Source: Trueperaceae bacterium (GTDB lineage Bacteria; Deinococcota; Deinococci; Deinococcales; Trueperaceae). From it: DNA of 26,023 bases. The stretch is taken from positions 1 to 26,023 of the forward strand of contig JAABSI010000016.1 of the NCBI GenBank assembly GCA_011390455.1. Direction: 5' to 3'. The notes beneath the pieces were generated by a model. It saw nothing but the letters and a program-made list of their open reading frames with translations, was not told where the DNA came from and searched no databases. Numbering within the stretch: the stretch's first letter is position 1; the number at the start of each line of letters is the position of its first letter. Below are positions 9,578 to 17,681 of the stretch, one piece after another. Made by a program: the position numbers and the translations under genes.

Positions 9578-10534
9578 GTGACCTCCACACCACCCGAACG
9601 CCGCCGCCGTTCCCTGTCGCTCGCGCACCGTGAGGCGCTGTGGGCGTACATCTTCCTCGCGATCCCGATCGCCTTCTACGGCTTCATCCGCTTCTGGCCA
9701 GCGCTGCAGTCCTTCTATCTTTCGCTCTTCACCTGGCACGTCGACCCCGCCCGGCGCACCTTCGTCGGGCTCGGGTACTACCGCGAACTGCTCGAGAACC
9801 CGGTCTTCCACCAGGCGCTCAGGAACACCTTCCAGTACGCCGTGATCACGGTGCCCGCCTCGATGGCGCTCGGCCTCGGCATCGCGCTGATGCTGCAGGC
9901 GGTCGCTCGCGGGCGCAGCACCTACCGCGCCATCTACTTCGCCCCGTACATCACCCCCGCGGTCGCCGTCGCGTGGGTGTGGGGGTGGATGTACAACTAC
10001 AACTACGGCATCATCAACACCCTGTTGATCGAGTGGTACGTCTTCCTCGAGCAGTTCGGGCTGGAGCGCCTCGCGATCGACCCACAGCGCTTCCTGACCG
10101 ACCCGAACCTGGCGCTCATCTCGGTCTCGGTCGTGGTCGTCTGGCAGCAATTGGGCTTCCAGGTGGTCATCTTCCTCGCCGGCCTGCAGGGCATCCCGCG
10201 CATCTACTACGAGGCGGCCCGGATCGACGGCGCCACGCCCTGGCACCTGTTCTGGCACGTCACGCTGCCCCTGCTGAACCCGGTGATCGTCTTCAGCGTC
10301 GTCATCACCACCATCAACGCGCTGCAGCTGTTCGACCAGATCGTCAACATCAACTTCACCGACCAGGGGGGGCCGCTCAACCGCACCCTGTCGATCGCGC
10401 TCTACATGTACCAGGAGGCGTTCGGTCGCGCCCGTCTGGGGTACGCGGCCGCCGTGACGGTGGTGCTCTTCGCCATCATCCTGGTGGTCACGCTCATCCA
10501 ACTGCGGCTGACGCAGCGCCGGGTGGAGTACTGA
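9578..10534 (+). CDS. Sugar ABC transporter permease 1 (MalF-like)
   Basis: Inner-membrane channel subunit of 318 aa. Six hydrophobic segments are apparent, the first at about residues 22-45 (LWAYIFLAIPIAFYGFIRFW). The EAA cytoplasmic loop that docks the ATPase reads EAARIDGATPWHLFWHVTLPLLNP, near residues 210-235. The GTG start has a good AAGGAG Shine-Dalgarno four bases upstream. The gene follows the sugar binding-protein gene and the hairpin, and is separated from the second permease by 13 bp. It pairs with that permease to form the transmembrane heterodimer; no ATPase gene is present in the operon. Confidence 0.93.
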   Translation: MTSTPPERRRRSLSLAHREALWAYIFLAIPIAFYGFIRFWPALQSFYLSLFTWHVDPARRTFVGLGYYRELLENPVFHQALRNTFQYAVITVPASMALGLGIALMLQAVARGRSTYRAIYFAPYITPAVAVAWVWGWMYNYNYGIINTLLIEWYVFLEQFGLERLAIDPQRFLTDPNLALISVSVVVVWQQLGFQVVIFLAGLQGIPRIYYEAARIDGATPWHLFWHVTLPLLNPVIVFSVVITTINALQLFDQIVNINFTDQGGPLNRTLSIALYMYQEAFGRARLGYAAAVTVVLFAIILVVTLIQLRLTQRRVEY

Positions 10535-10547
10535 TGGGGGTCTTCGC

Positions 10548-11426
10548 ATGATCGCGAGCGAACGAACGGTCGTGCGTGGCCTCCGGGCCGCCGACGAGGT
10601 GCCGCGGCGGCGCCCGGCCAACCTCTGGGTCGTCCTGAGCTACGCGCTGCTCACGCTCGGGGCGCTGGCGATGGTGTTCCCGTTCCTCTGGATGCTGCTG
10701 AGCTCGTTCAAGCCGTACCGCGAGGTCCTCTCCTTCCAGATCTGGCCGGAGCGCTTCACCCTCGCGAACTACGTGGAGGTCGTGACCGGGACCGCCTTCC
10801 CCACCTGGTTCCTCAACAGCCTGATCGTCGCCGTCGGCACGACCGTCTCGGTGCTCTTCTTCTGCGCCCTCGTCGGCTACGTGCTCGCCACCCTGAAGTT
10901 CCCGTACAAGAACGTCATCTTCATCCTGATCTTGTCGACGCTGATGGTGCCGACCGAGATGCTCGTCATCCCCTGGTTCGTCATGTCGGCGGAGTACGGC
11001 TGGGTGAACACCTACTGGGGGCTCATGTTCCCCGGCCTGATCCCCGGGTTCGGCGTCTTCCTGATGCGGCAGTTCTTCCAGACGCTGCCGCGCGACCTGT
11101 TCGACGCCGGGCGCATCGACGGCGTGAGCGAGTTCGGTCTGTTCTGGCGCATCGGCCTGCCGCTCGTCGGGCCCGGCCTCGCCGCGCTCGGCATCTTCGC
11201 CTTCATCGGCAACTGGAACGCCTACCTGTGGCCCCTGATCGTGGGTCAGAGCCCCGAGATGCGGACCATCCCGGTCGGCATCTCGAACTTCTCGGGCGAG
11301 GCCGCCACCCAGTGGAACCTGATCATGTCCGCGTCGTCGCTGGCGATCGTGCCGGTCCTGATCATCTTCTTGATCTTCCAGAAGCAGATCATCGAGGGCG
11401 TCGTCCTCACCGGCGTCAAGGGCTGA
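10548..11426 (+). CDS. Sugar ABC transporter permease 2 (MalG-like)
   Basis: Second channel subunit, 292 aa, with about six membrane helices starting near residue 25 (LWVVLSYALLTLGALAMVFPFLWML). MalG-type family features are the early SSFKPYRE segment after helix 1, the EAA-like loop DAGRIDGVSEFGLFWRIGLPLVGP, and the late NWNAYLWPLIV segment. The ATG at 10548 follows a modest G-rich stretch; an ATG overlapping the previous stop (10534) reads only five codons in another frame and is not the start. The end is 2 bp from the kinase ATG, so kinase and transporter are translationally linked. Confidence 0.93.
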   Translation: MIASERTVVRGLRAADEVPRRRPANLWVVLSYALLTLGALAMVFPFLWMLLSSFKPYREVLSFQIWPERFTLANYVEVVTGTAFPTWFLNSLIVAVGTTVSVLFFCALVGYVLATLKFPYKNVIFILILSTLMVPTEMLVIPWFVMSAEYGWVNTYWGLMFPGLIPGFGVFLMRQFFQTLPRDLFDAGRIDGVSEFGLFWRIGLPLVGPGLAALGIFAFIGNWNAYLWPLIVGQSPEMRTIPVGISNFSGEAATQWNLIMSASSLAIVPVLIIFLIFQKQIIEGVVLTGVKG

Positions 11427-11428
11427 GC

Positions 11429-12379
11429 ATGACCGACCACGAGCGCCCGCCGCACCTGATCGTCGCGGGCAACGCGAGCGTCGACCTGCTCCTGGGACCC
11501 GTCGCGCCCTGGCCCAAGGCCGGCACCGAGACGCTGGTCGAGCAGATCGACTGGCGGGTCGGCGGTGCGCTCGGCAACACCGCGCTCGCGCTCGCGGGCA
11601 TGGGCGTCCCCACCCGCTTGGTCTGGGACGTGGGCGAGGACCCGATGGGCGCGTGGCTCCAGGCGGCGCTCGCCGCGGCGGGGGACGCGCCCCGCACCGT
11701 CCGCGCCCCGACCTCGGTCACGGTCGCGCTCACGCACCCGGACGGCGAGCGCACGTTCGTGTCGCACCTCGGGCACCTGGCGGTCAGCAGCCCGGACGCC
11801 CTGGCGGCGGCCGTCGAAGGGGCGACGCAGGGCGACGTGGTCTTCGTCGGCGGCAGCTTCCTGTTGCCACGCTGGCGCCCGGCCCTCGGCGCGGTCTTCG
11901 CGCGTGCCCGCGCGCGCGGCCTCCGCACGGCGCTCGACACCGGCTGGCCGCCGACCGGATGGGACACCGCGGCCCGCCGCGAGCTCCAGGACGTGCTCGA
12001 GCACGTCGACCTGTTCCTGCCGAACCTCGAGGAGGCGCGCGGTCTCCTCGACGCGCCCGAAGCGAGCGTGGACGAACTCGTGCAGCGCCTGGACCTCCTC
12101 GCCGCCGGCCGCTGCGTGATCAAGCTCGGCGCCCAGGGCGCCGTGTGGCACGACGCGGCCGGGCCGGGGCGCGCTCCGGCCCCGGCCGTCGCCGTGGTCG
12201 ACACGGTCGGCGCCGGCGACACCTTCAACGCCGCTCTCCTCACCGCATGGAGCGAGCGGCTCCCCTGGCCCGCCGCGGTGGCCGCCGCGGTCCGGACGGC
12301 GTCGCTGGCCGTCTCGACGACGCCGCGGCGCTACCCGACCTGGTCCGAGTTGACGTCGGCGAGCGCCGCCCCGGCCTGA
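11429..12379 (+). CDS. PfkB-family carbohydrate kinase (last gene of the ROK operon)
   Basis: Predicted cytoplasmic sugar or nucleoside kinase of 316 aa using ATP. The N-terminal strand IVAGNASVDLLLG and the glycine-rich substrate segment RVGGALGNTALALAGMGVPTRLV are typical of the ribokinase fold. The C-terminal PfkB signature is DTVGAGDTF, with the catalytic base at D264. The start codon lies 2 bp after the permease stop, so it is read as the end of the operon. Its likely job is to trap the carbohydrate part of the imported compound by phosphorylation. The protein ends with a characteristic tail, STTPRRYPTWSEL. The DNA coding for this tail is duplicated 1202 bp downstream on the far side of the GNAT gene. 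Confidence 0.9.
   Translation: MTDHERPPHLIVAGNASVDLLLGPVAPWPKAGTETLVEQIDWRVGGALGNTALALAGMGVPTRLVWDVGEDPMGAWLQAALAAAGDAPRTVRAPTSVTVALTHPDGERTFVSHLGHLAVSSPDALAAAVEGATQGDVVFVGGSFLLPRWRPALGAVFARARARGLRTALDTGWPPTGWDTAARRELQDVLEHVDLFLPNLEEARGLLDAPEASVDELVQRLDLLAAGRCVIKLGAQGAVWHDAAGPGRAPAPAVAVVDTVGAGDTFNAALLTAWSERLPWPAAVAAAVRTASLAVSTTPRRYPTWSELTSASAAPA
12313..12361 (+). repeat. Direct repeat copy A (inside the 3' end of the PfkB gene)
   Basis: A 49-bp segment coding for the kinase tail STTPRRYPTWSELTSA. It matches 13515-13563 at 44 of 49 positions, including 26 identical bases in a row, with the same orientation and an offset of 1202 bp. The two copies bracket the GNAT acetyltransferase gene. Confidence 0.85.
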
Positions 12380-12390
12380 GCCGCTGCGCC

Positions 12391-12412
12391 GGACGCCACC
12401 GGGCGGGCGTCC
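12391..12412. terminator. Hairpin between convergent PfkB and GNAT genes
   Basis: GGACGCC (12391-12397) and GGCGTCC (12406-12412) form a 7-bp stem with an 8-nt loop in the 36-bp gap between convergent stop codons. The position suits a bidirectional terminator, but neither side has a T-run. Confidence 0.45.
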
Positions 12413-12415
12413 GCC

Positions 12416-13399
12416 CTAGACCATGGGCTCGACGTACCGCATCGAGAACACCACGAAGCGCGCGAAGTGGCGGCCCCAGAAGGCGCTCCCCTCGAGGTTC
12501 GCGGTCTCGTGCTCGACGAACACGCGCTCGTACCCGGCGCGGCGCGCCCAGGCCACGGCGCGCCGCAACAGCACGGCGCCGATCCCGTGCCGGCGGACCG
12601 ACGCGACGGCGTAGGCCGACCGGATCTGCGCCGTCGTCGTGCCCGCCAACAAGCGGCCCTCGGACGCTCCCTGGCAGCGGCCGACCACGAGGTAGGCCAC
12701 CGGTTCGGCGCCGCGACGGTACACGAACAGTTGATCGCCCGCACGGCGGTGCTCCTCGAGGTCGGCGACCGCGACGTCGAGGGCCTCGTCCTTGACGAGG
12801 AAGATCGGGCTCTGGCGGTAGTAGGCCGCGTGCTCCGCGGCGAGCGGCGCGAAGGCGTCCCACGGTTCGTCCGGGCTCACGTGGTCGACCCCCGCAGCGT
12901 CGACGGGGGAGGCCGAGGCGGGGACGGAGAGGTCGCGAAGGCACTCGGCGACGATGGCGCCGAACCCCAACTCGTACAGGGCCGCCGTCGTCGCTTGGTC
13001 GTGGTCGAAGTGGCCGACGAGATGGAGTCGGACGCCCGCTCGGACCAGCCGGTCGGCCAACGCCGCGTGCAGCAAGCCATAGAGCAGGGCCTGCTGGCCT
13101 CGCGCCACGGCATGCCCGAACTCGGGCACGAGCGCCGCGACGAGCCCGCGGTAGCCGAACGGCTCCGTGGCCGCCATGTAGCCGGCCATCGAGTCGCCGC
13201 GCCACGCCACGACGCCGCGCCCCGCGAACGCCCGCTCGACGCGCCGCTGCAGCCGCGCCTCGTGGTCCGCCGTGAGCGGCGGGAGGAGCGGATGCGCCTG
13301 GCGCGCGTCCAGGTACGCCTGGCGGAAGAGGGCGAAGCCCTCCGGCGCCATCGATGGATCGCTCGGCGACAGCCGGTACGGGGTCACGCGTGCCTCCAT
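12416..13399 (-). CDS. GNAT-family N-acetyltransferase, two-domain
   Basis: Predicted acetyl-CoA-dependent transferase of 327 aa, about twice the size of a single GNAT domain. The C-terminal half is a convincing GNAT: YAVASVRRHGIGAVLLRRAVAWARRAGYERVFVEHETAN contains motif A (R-x-x-G-I-G) and the following helix, and the last strands end FVVFSMRYVEPMV. The N-terminal half has a worn GNAT-like shape, with VVAWRGDSMAGYM and later ATTAALYELGFG, and probably does not bind acetyl-CoA. The acceptor substrate cannot be told. ATG 13399 is preceded by TAGGGT 5 nt upstream, suggesting a leaderless monocistronic transcript. The gene is convergent with the PfkB kinase and is bracketed by a direct repeat of the kinase tail, which suggests insertion or duplication at this spot. 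Confidence 0.85.
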   Translation of the reverse strand: MEARVTPYRLSPSDPSMAPEGFALFRQAYLDARQAHPLLPPLTADHEARLQRRVERAFAGRGVVAWRGDSMAGYMAATEPFGYRGLVAALVPEFGHAVARGQQALLYGLLHAALADRLVRAGVRLHLVGHFDHDQATTAALYELGFGAIVAECLRDLSVPASASPVDAAGVDHVSPDEPWDAFAPLAAEHAAYYRQSPIFLVKDEALDVAVADLEEHRRAGDQLFVYRRGAEPVAYLVVGRCQGASEGRLLAGTTTAQIRSAYAVASVRRHGIGAVLLRRAVAWARRAGYERVFVEHETANLEGSAFWGRHFARFVVFSMRYVEPMV

Positions 13400-13404
13400 G
13401 CGCC

Positions 13405-13410
13405 ACCCTA
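13405..13410 (-). promoter_or_regulatory. -10 element TAGGGT upstream of the GNAT gene
   Basis: Read on the minus strand, TAGGGT is followed by 5 nt and then the ATG at 13399. No clear -35 is visible. The arrangement fits the leaderless pattern seen at other unit starts in the window. Confidence 0.4.
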
Positions 13411-13514
13411 CGGGACGACTGCAGGGATCGGATCCGAGGCGCTCCGCACATCTCCTTGGGGCGCGGTCGGCGGCGAGCGGTAGCCGCTCCCGGGCCAGAC
13501 GACTCGCAACTCGG

Positions 13515-13563
13515 CTCGACGACGCCGCGGCGCTACCCGAGCTGGTCCGGTTCGTCGTCGGCG
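13515..13563 (+). pseudogene. Relic of a PfkB kinase 3' end (direct repeat copy B)
   Basis: In the 166-bp gap between the GNAT and beta-helix genes, the plus strand still reads STTPRRYPSWS, matching the kinase tail STTPRRYPTWS at 12313-12361 (44 of 49 bases). Just upstream the similarity continues weakly with one base missing, so the copy is frameshifted. There is no start or complete domain; it is a decayed fragment. Confidence 0.7.
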
Positions 13564-13565
13564 GG

Positions 13566-14879
13566 TCAATCGCAGGCAGCGAGCGTCCCCGTCCCTTCGT
13601 CGCGCAGCGTGCTGCCGGAGCCGCACACGACCACGGCGCCCTCCGCGAACTCGGTCAACCAGACCGTCGCCTGGGTCGCCGCGAGGTCGGCAGCGTCGTT
13701 CCCACCGATCCACCAGCCGACGGACGGACCCGGGGCGTCCGCGGGGTCGGCGGTCGCCGTCTCCGGGCGCGGCGCCGGACCGACGCGGACGCCCGACGTG
13801 GCGTGTCCCCGGAACGTGTTGCCGCGCACGATCGCCCCGTGGGCGGTACCGCCCACCGCCGCCGTCGCGTCGGCTAGCTCGAAGGTGTTGCCGACGACGA
13901 GCGCTTGGAGCGTGGGCGTATCGCCGATGTCGTCGATCCCGACACCGGTTGCGCCTTCGCCGACGCGGAAGGTGTTGTCGAGCACCAGGAAGCGCCCCGC
14001 GGCGGCCGGGGTGTAGAAGCCCCCGGCCGAGACGAACACGCCCGTGTCGACCGTGGCGATGTCGTTGCCGCGCACCACGACCACGCCGTTCGCCACGTCC
14101 TGCGCGAAGACGCTCAGCACCCCGTCGAGCACGTTCCCCTCGATCGCCACCGTCAAGCCGTCGGCGTTCTCGATGGCCACCCCACCGTCCGGCCCGACGA
14201 AGCGGCTGTCGCGCACCGCGACGGTGCCGGAGATCGGCGGGCGATCGCCGAACCCCCCGCTCGGGCCCGGCCAGACCCCCTCGATGTACACGCCGTTGAT
14301 CACGTTCACCCGACCGTTCGGGAGCCGGCCGGTCTCCATCGCGATCCGCTCGAGGTCGACGCGGACGTCGGCGCCGTTGATCGAGACGAGCGTCAGCAGC
14401 GCCACCGCCTCCCCGCCGAAGATGCTCCACGGCGTCGTGACGATGCCGTCGGGGACGCGGAACGTGACGTCGGCCAGGGTCATGCGCGCGTCGGCGAAGA
14501 AGAAGAGCACCGGCCAGGGCTGCGCGTCCGTCGGCGGCTGCGCGAGCGCGTTCGGGGCCGCGCTCACGCGCAGCGGCGTGAGCGGCTCCACGATGGTGCG
14601 GTCCGCACCGGCGCCCACGAAGCGGCCGTCGAAGCCGCGGATGACGTGCTGCCGCGTGGCGAAGGTCCCCTCGGTCAAGCGCACCGTGCAGCCAGGACCG
14701 ACCGCGCTGCAGACGTCGAACGCCGTTCGGATGGCGGCCGTGTCGTCGCCGCCGGTCGGCGCCACCGTCACGGTCCGGGTACGGCCGTCGTACGACTGCG
14801 CCGACGCGAGGGCGCCGGCAAAGGTGAGGGCGAGGACGAACGTGCACATGCGGGCCGCGAGGATCCTGGTTCGATGCAC
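13566..14879 (-). CDS. Secreted right-handed parallel beta-helix protein (pectate lyase-fold-like)
   Basis: Exported protein of 437 aa. A Sec signal peptide covers about the first 28 residues (MHRTRILAARMCTFVLALTF..., cleavage near ASA-Q). The mature N-terminus (TVTVAPTGGDDTAAIRTAFDVC...CTVRLTEGTFATRQHVIRGFDGRFVGAG) is the opening turn of pectate-lyase-fold proteins. About ten coils follow, each carrying short hydrophobic strands and Asn turns (VRDSRFVGPDGGVAIENADG, VVVRGNDIATVDTGV, LVLDNTFRVGEGATGVGID). Cysteine pairs near both ends could form disulfides. No polysaccharide-lyase catalytic set is recognisable, so the role could be carbohydrate cleavage or adhesion. I prefer GTG 14879, with GGAGG at 14888-14892 eight bases upstream; the GTG at 14886-14888 overlaps that Shine-Dalgarno. 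Confidence 0.8.
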   Translation of the reverse strand: MHRTRILAARMCTFVLALTFAGALASAQSYDGRTRTVTVAPTGGDDTAAIRTAFDVCSAVGPGCTVRLTEGTFATRQHVIRGFDGRFVGAGADRTIVEPLTPLRVSAAPNALAQPPTDAQPWPVLFFFADARMTLADVTFRVPDGIVTTPWSIFGGEAVALLTLVSINGADVRVDLERIAMETGRLPNGRVNVINGVYIEGVWPGPSGGFGDRPPISGTVAVRDSRFVGPDGGVAIENADGLTVAIEGNVLDGVLSVFAQDVANGVVVVRGNDIATVDTGVFVSAGGFYTPAAAGRFLVLDNTFRVGEGATGVGIDDIGDTPTLQALVVGNTFELADATAAVGGTAHGAIVRGNTFRGHATSGVRVGPAPRPETATADPADAPGPSVGWWIGGNDAADLAATQATVWLTEFAEGAVVVCGSGSTLRDEGTGTLAACD

Positions 14880-14899
14880 GGGGACCACCTCCGAGCCGA

Positions 14900-14905
14900 A
14901 CGCTA
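14900..14905 (-). promoter_or_regulatory. -10 element TAGCGT for the beta-helix gene
   Basis: On the minus strand, TAGCGT is followed by a short leader containing the Shine-Dalgarno GGAGG and GTG 14879. Predicted initiation near 14893 would give a leader of about 14 nt. No clear -35 is visible. Confidence 0.35.
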
Positions 14906-14960
14906 GGGCGACGAGCGTGAGCTCGGCGTGAGGTCCCGCGCCGCCGCCCGCCGAGGCCCC

Positions 14961-14970
14961 GTGCTAGCGT
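14961..14970 (+). promoter_or_regulatory. Extended -10 promoter (TGCTAGCGT) of the serine hydrolase gene
   Basis: TGC TAGCGT is an extended -10 element whose last T is 6 nt before ATG 14977, again predicting a leaderless transcript. The extended TG motif can compensate for the missing -35. It is divergent from the TAGCGT of the beta-helix gene about 60 bp away. Confidence 0.55.
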
Positions 14971-14976
14971 CCTCCC

Positions 14977-17064
14977 ATGCCCGCCCCCACGCGCCCCGGC
15001 GCGCGTCCCGGACGACCCCGCGCGCTCCTGGTGGCCCTCGCCCTCGCGGTGCTCGCCATCGCGGTCGCGCAACCGCAGACCCCGCGCCCGCCCCCCGACC
15101 TCGCCCCGCGCGCCCTCGAACCCGAGGAGCTCGATGCGGTCACCGTCGCGCGCCTCGCGCTGCGGTACGACCTCGACGGGGTCGCGCTCGACGCGCTCGG
15201 CGCGAGCGGCGCGCCCGGCCTGGTCCTCGGCGTGGCGCTCTCCGGTCAGACGGTGTTCCTCGAGGCGTACGGCTCGGCCACGGTCGGCGGCGCCCCGATG
15301 CCGCTCGACGCGCCGCTCTGGCTGGCCTCGATCTCCAAACCCCTCACCGCGATCGCCGTCCTGCGGCTCGCCGCCCAGGGGCGCCTGAGCCTGGACGCCG
15401 ACGCGGCGACGCTCCTCCCCGAGGGTGCCCTGGGCCCACCGGCGCACCCGGACGACGGACCCGTCACCGTGCGCCACCTGTTGACCCATACCGCCGGCCT
15501 CGACGTCCGGTCGTTGGGGCTGACCGTGCCGGACGGCGCGCCGGCTCCGTCGGCGCGCGACGCGGTGGCCGCCGGCTTGCCGCCGCGCATCGCCGCTCCG
15601 GGCGAACGCCTCGTCTACTGCAACGCGTGCTACCTGGCCCTCGCCGCGATCGTGGAGGGCGTGACCGGTCGGGCGCAGGAGGAGGCGTACGACGACCTCG
15701 TCTTCGGTCCGCTTGGCTTCGCGCACGCGGCGATCGCCGCCGACGCCGACGCCGCGTACGAGGCCGCCACGGTGCCGGGCCATGCGGTGGGTCCGGGCGG
15801 CGTGGCGGCGCTGACCATGCCGCGGCTGCGCGAGAGCGGCTCCGGTCGGGTGCGCGCGAGCGCGTCGGACCTGATGGCCCTCGCGGAGGCGCTCACCGCC
15901 CCCGAGGCGCCCGATGCCCTGGGCGACGGCGTGCGCGCGCAGCTGTTCGCCCCGGCCGTCCGGCTCGGGAACGGCATGCCCGGCTGGACCCTCGGCCTCG
16001 CCGAGACCGCGGTGCTGGGCCATCCGGCGGTGCGCCACGACGGCGACCTGCCGGGCGTCCGCGCTTCACTGCTGGTCGTGCCCGAGGCGCAGCTCGCGGT
16101 CTTCGCGTACCTGAACGGGACCGGCGCCGACGCCGGGCTCGAAGCCGCCTCGGGCCGCCGCGACGCCCGCGACGTGCTCCTCGAGGCCGTCGTGGCGCGG
16201 ATCTTGGGCGACGCCCGGGACGCGGACGAACCCGGGTCGGGGTGGCCGCCGGCGGATGCCGACGCCGCGTCGAGCCCCGCCCCCGCACCAGGCCTCTACC
16301 GCTTCGACCGCGTCGCCCGGACCGGCCCCGAACGGATGCTCGCCGCGGCGACGCCGGTCGTGCGCATCGCGTCCCAAGGCGGGGCCGTCGAGGTCACGCC
16401 GCCGCCCGGCATCGCCGCACCGGCGACGTATCGGCGGGGCGACGACGGCGTCTACCGACGGGTCGGCGACGGCGCCCCGCTCGCGGCCACCGACACGCCC
16501 GGCCGGGTGCTGCTCCACCTGGGCACCACCGTCGGCCTCGAGCGCGTGCCGTGGCTCGAGCGGCCCGCCGTGTTCGCGGTCAGCCACGTGGCCGCCGCCG
16601 TGGCCGCGCTGCTGGTGCTCCTGAGCTGGCCCGTGGGGGCGTTCGTGCGCTGGCGCCGCCGCGAACCGGTCGCCTGGACCCTCCCGAGCACGGTCGGCCG
16701 CGCGCGCGCCTTCGCCCGCGTGGGCGCGGTCGCCGTCCTCGGCGTGCTGGCCGTCCTCGTCGCGCTCACGCTGCGGGTGCTGGCGACCTCGGACGCTCCG
16801 CTCGCATCCGCGGCGCCCGTCCTGCAGGGGTTCGCCCTCGTCCTCGCGATCGCGACCCTCGGGCTCCTCGCGGTGAGCGCCACCGGCGCCGCGCGGCACC
16901 CGAGGCACCGCGCCCGGTGGGCCTGGCATGCGCTCGTCGCGCTCGCCTTCGCCGCGCTGCTCGTCCAGGGTTGGACCTGGGGGCTGTGGTCGCCGGAGGC
17001 GCTGCAGGCGACGTGGGCCGGGTTGGTCGGCGGCGGCTCGGTCGCCGGCGCCCCGAGCCCGTAG
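14977..17064 (+). CDS. Serine hydrolase of the class C beta-lactamase family with C-terminal membrane domain
   Basis: Predicted extracytoplasmic, membrane-anchored esterase or peptidase of 695 aa. A hydrophobic export segment lies at about residues 15-31. The penicillin-binding-type catalytic domain (about 50-400) has all three motifs: S118-I-S-K121 (nucleophile and Lys), Y214-C-N216, and H354-D-G356 in the KTG position. HLLTHTAGL (about 167-175) is also typical. A linker rich in Pro, Ala and Asp and a small beta domain follow. Three or four hydrophobic helices (about 525-550, 575-600, 612-635, 648-670) then anchor it in the membrane. Related proteins include D-aminopeptidases and esterases; true beta-lactamase activity is uncertain. 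It has its own leaderless-type promoter. Its TAG stop doubles as the first bases of the msrA -10 hexamer. Confidence 0.87.
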   Translation: MPAPTRPGARPGRPRALLVALALAVLAIAVAQPQTPRPPPDLAPRALEPEELDAVTVARLALRYDLDGVALDALGASGAPGLVLGVALSGQTVFLEAYGSATVGGAPMPLDAPLWLASISKPLTAIAVLRLAAQGRLSLDADAATLLPEGALGPPAHPDDGPVTVRHLLTHTAGLDVRSLGLTVPDGAPAPSARDAVAAGLPPRIAAPGERLVYCNACYLALAAIVEGVTGRAQEEAYDDLVFGPLGFAHAAIAADADAAYEAATVPGHAVGPGGVAALTMPRLRESGSGRVRASASDLMALAEALTAPEAPDALGDGVRAQLFAPAVRLGNGMPGWTLGLAETAVLGHPAVRHDGDLPGVRASLLVVPEAQLAVFAYLNGTGADAGLEAASGRRDARDVLLEAVVARILGDARDADEPGSGWPPADADAASSPAPAPGLYRFDRVARTGPERMLAAATPVVRIASQGGAVEVTPPPGIAAPATYRRGDDGVYRRVGDGAPLAATDTPGRVLLHLGTTVGLERVPWLERPAVFAVSHVAAAVAALLVLLSWPVGAFVRWRRREPVAWTLPSTVGRARAFARVGAVAVLGVLAVLVALTLRVLATSDAPLASAAPVLQGFALVLAIATLGLLAVSATGAARHPRHRARWAWHALVALAFAALLVQGWTWGLWSPEALQATWAGLVGGGSVAGAPSP

Positions 17065-17067
17065 CAT
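17062..17067 (+). promoter_or_regulatory. -10 element TAGCAT of msrA, overlapping the upstream stop codon
   Basis: TAGCAT begins with the TAG stop of the serine hydrolase gene and ends 6 nt before ATG 17074, so msrA probably has its own leaderless transcript even though it sits 9 bp after the previous gene. No strong -35 is visible. Confidence 0.5.
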
Positions 17068-17073
17068 GCCGGC

Positions 17074-17655
17074 ATGACCGATCCCGTCCGTCCCCCCCAA
17101 CTCGCCGTGGCCACCGTCGCCGGTGGCTGCTTCTGGTGCACCGAAGCCGTGTTCGAGCAGGTCGAGGGGGTGCACGCCGTCGAGAGCGGCTACGTCGGCG
17201 GCCAAATGCCCAACCCGACGTACGCCCGCGTATGCGACGGCGACACCGGCCACGCCGAGGCGCTGCGCATCACCTTCGATCCGGCGGTGCTGCCGTACCC
17301 GGCGCTGCTCGAGGTCTTCTTCGGCACCCACGACCCCACGACCAAGGACCGGCAAGGGCACGACGTCGGCAGCCAATACCGCTCGGCGGTGTTCGCGCAC
17401 GACGCGGAGCAGGAGACCGCCGCACGCGACGCCATCGCCGCGCTCGAGGCCGAGGGGGTCTACGGCGCGCCCATCGTCACCGAGGTGGTCCGCCTCGACC
17501 CGAACACGGTCGAGGGCACCTGGTACCCCGCCGAGGCCTACCACCAGGGCTACTTCCGCGCGAACCCGAACCAGGGCTATTGCGCGGCCGTGGTGGCCCC
17601 CAAGGTGGCCAAGTTCCGCCAACGCTTCACGCACCGCCTGCGCGGCGCGGCCTGA
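17074..17655 (+). CDS. msrA: Peptide-methionine (S)-S-oxide reductase MsrA
   Basis: Repairs oxidised methionine (S-sulfoxide) in proteins using thioredoxin, in the cytoplasm. At 193 aa it has the normal size. The active-site motif GGCFWCTEAVF carries the catalytic Cys19 and a second Cys22. VESGYVGG, the TGHAEA segment (substrate pocket), FFGTHDPTTKDRQGHDVGSQYRS and the late PNQGYCAAVVAPKVAK segment, with a probable resolving Cys, are all MsrA hallmarks. No MsrB domain is fused. It is followed after 26 bp by the pabBC fusion gene in the same direction. Confidence 0.97.
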   Translation: MTDPVRPPQLAVATVAGGCFWCTEAVFEQVEGVHAVESGYVGGQMPNPTYARVCDGDTGHAEALRITFDPAVLPYPALLEVFFGTHDPTTKDRQGHDVGSQYRSAVFAHDAEQETAARDAIAALEAEGVYGAPIVTEVVRLDPNTVEGTWYPAEAYHQGYFRANPNQGYCAAVVAPKVAKFRQRFTHRLRGAA

Positions 17656-17681
17656 CGGCGGACGCTGCGGGCGCAGCCGAC

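Noticed and set aside
12467..13483. 338-aa plus-strand open frame across the GNAT gene
   Set aside because: The minus-strand GNAT has a recognisable acetyl-CoA motif and a plausible promoter; this frame has no domain and simply reads its complement.
14886..14888. GTG at 14886-14888 as start of the beta-helix gene
   Set aside because: It overlaps the GGAGGTGG Shine-Dalgarno that is well placed for the GTG at 14879.
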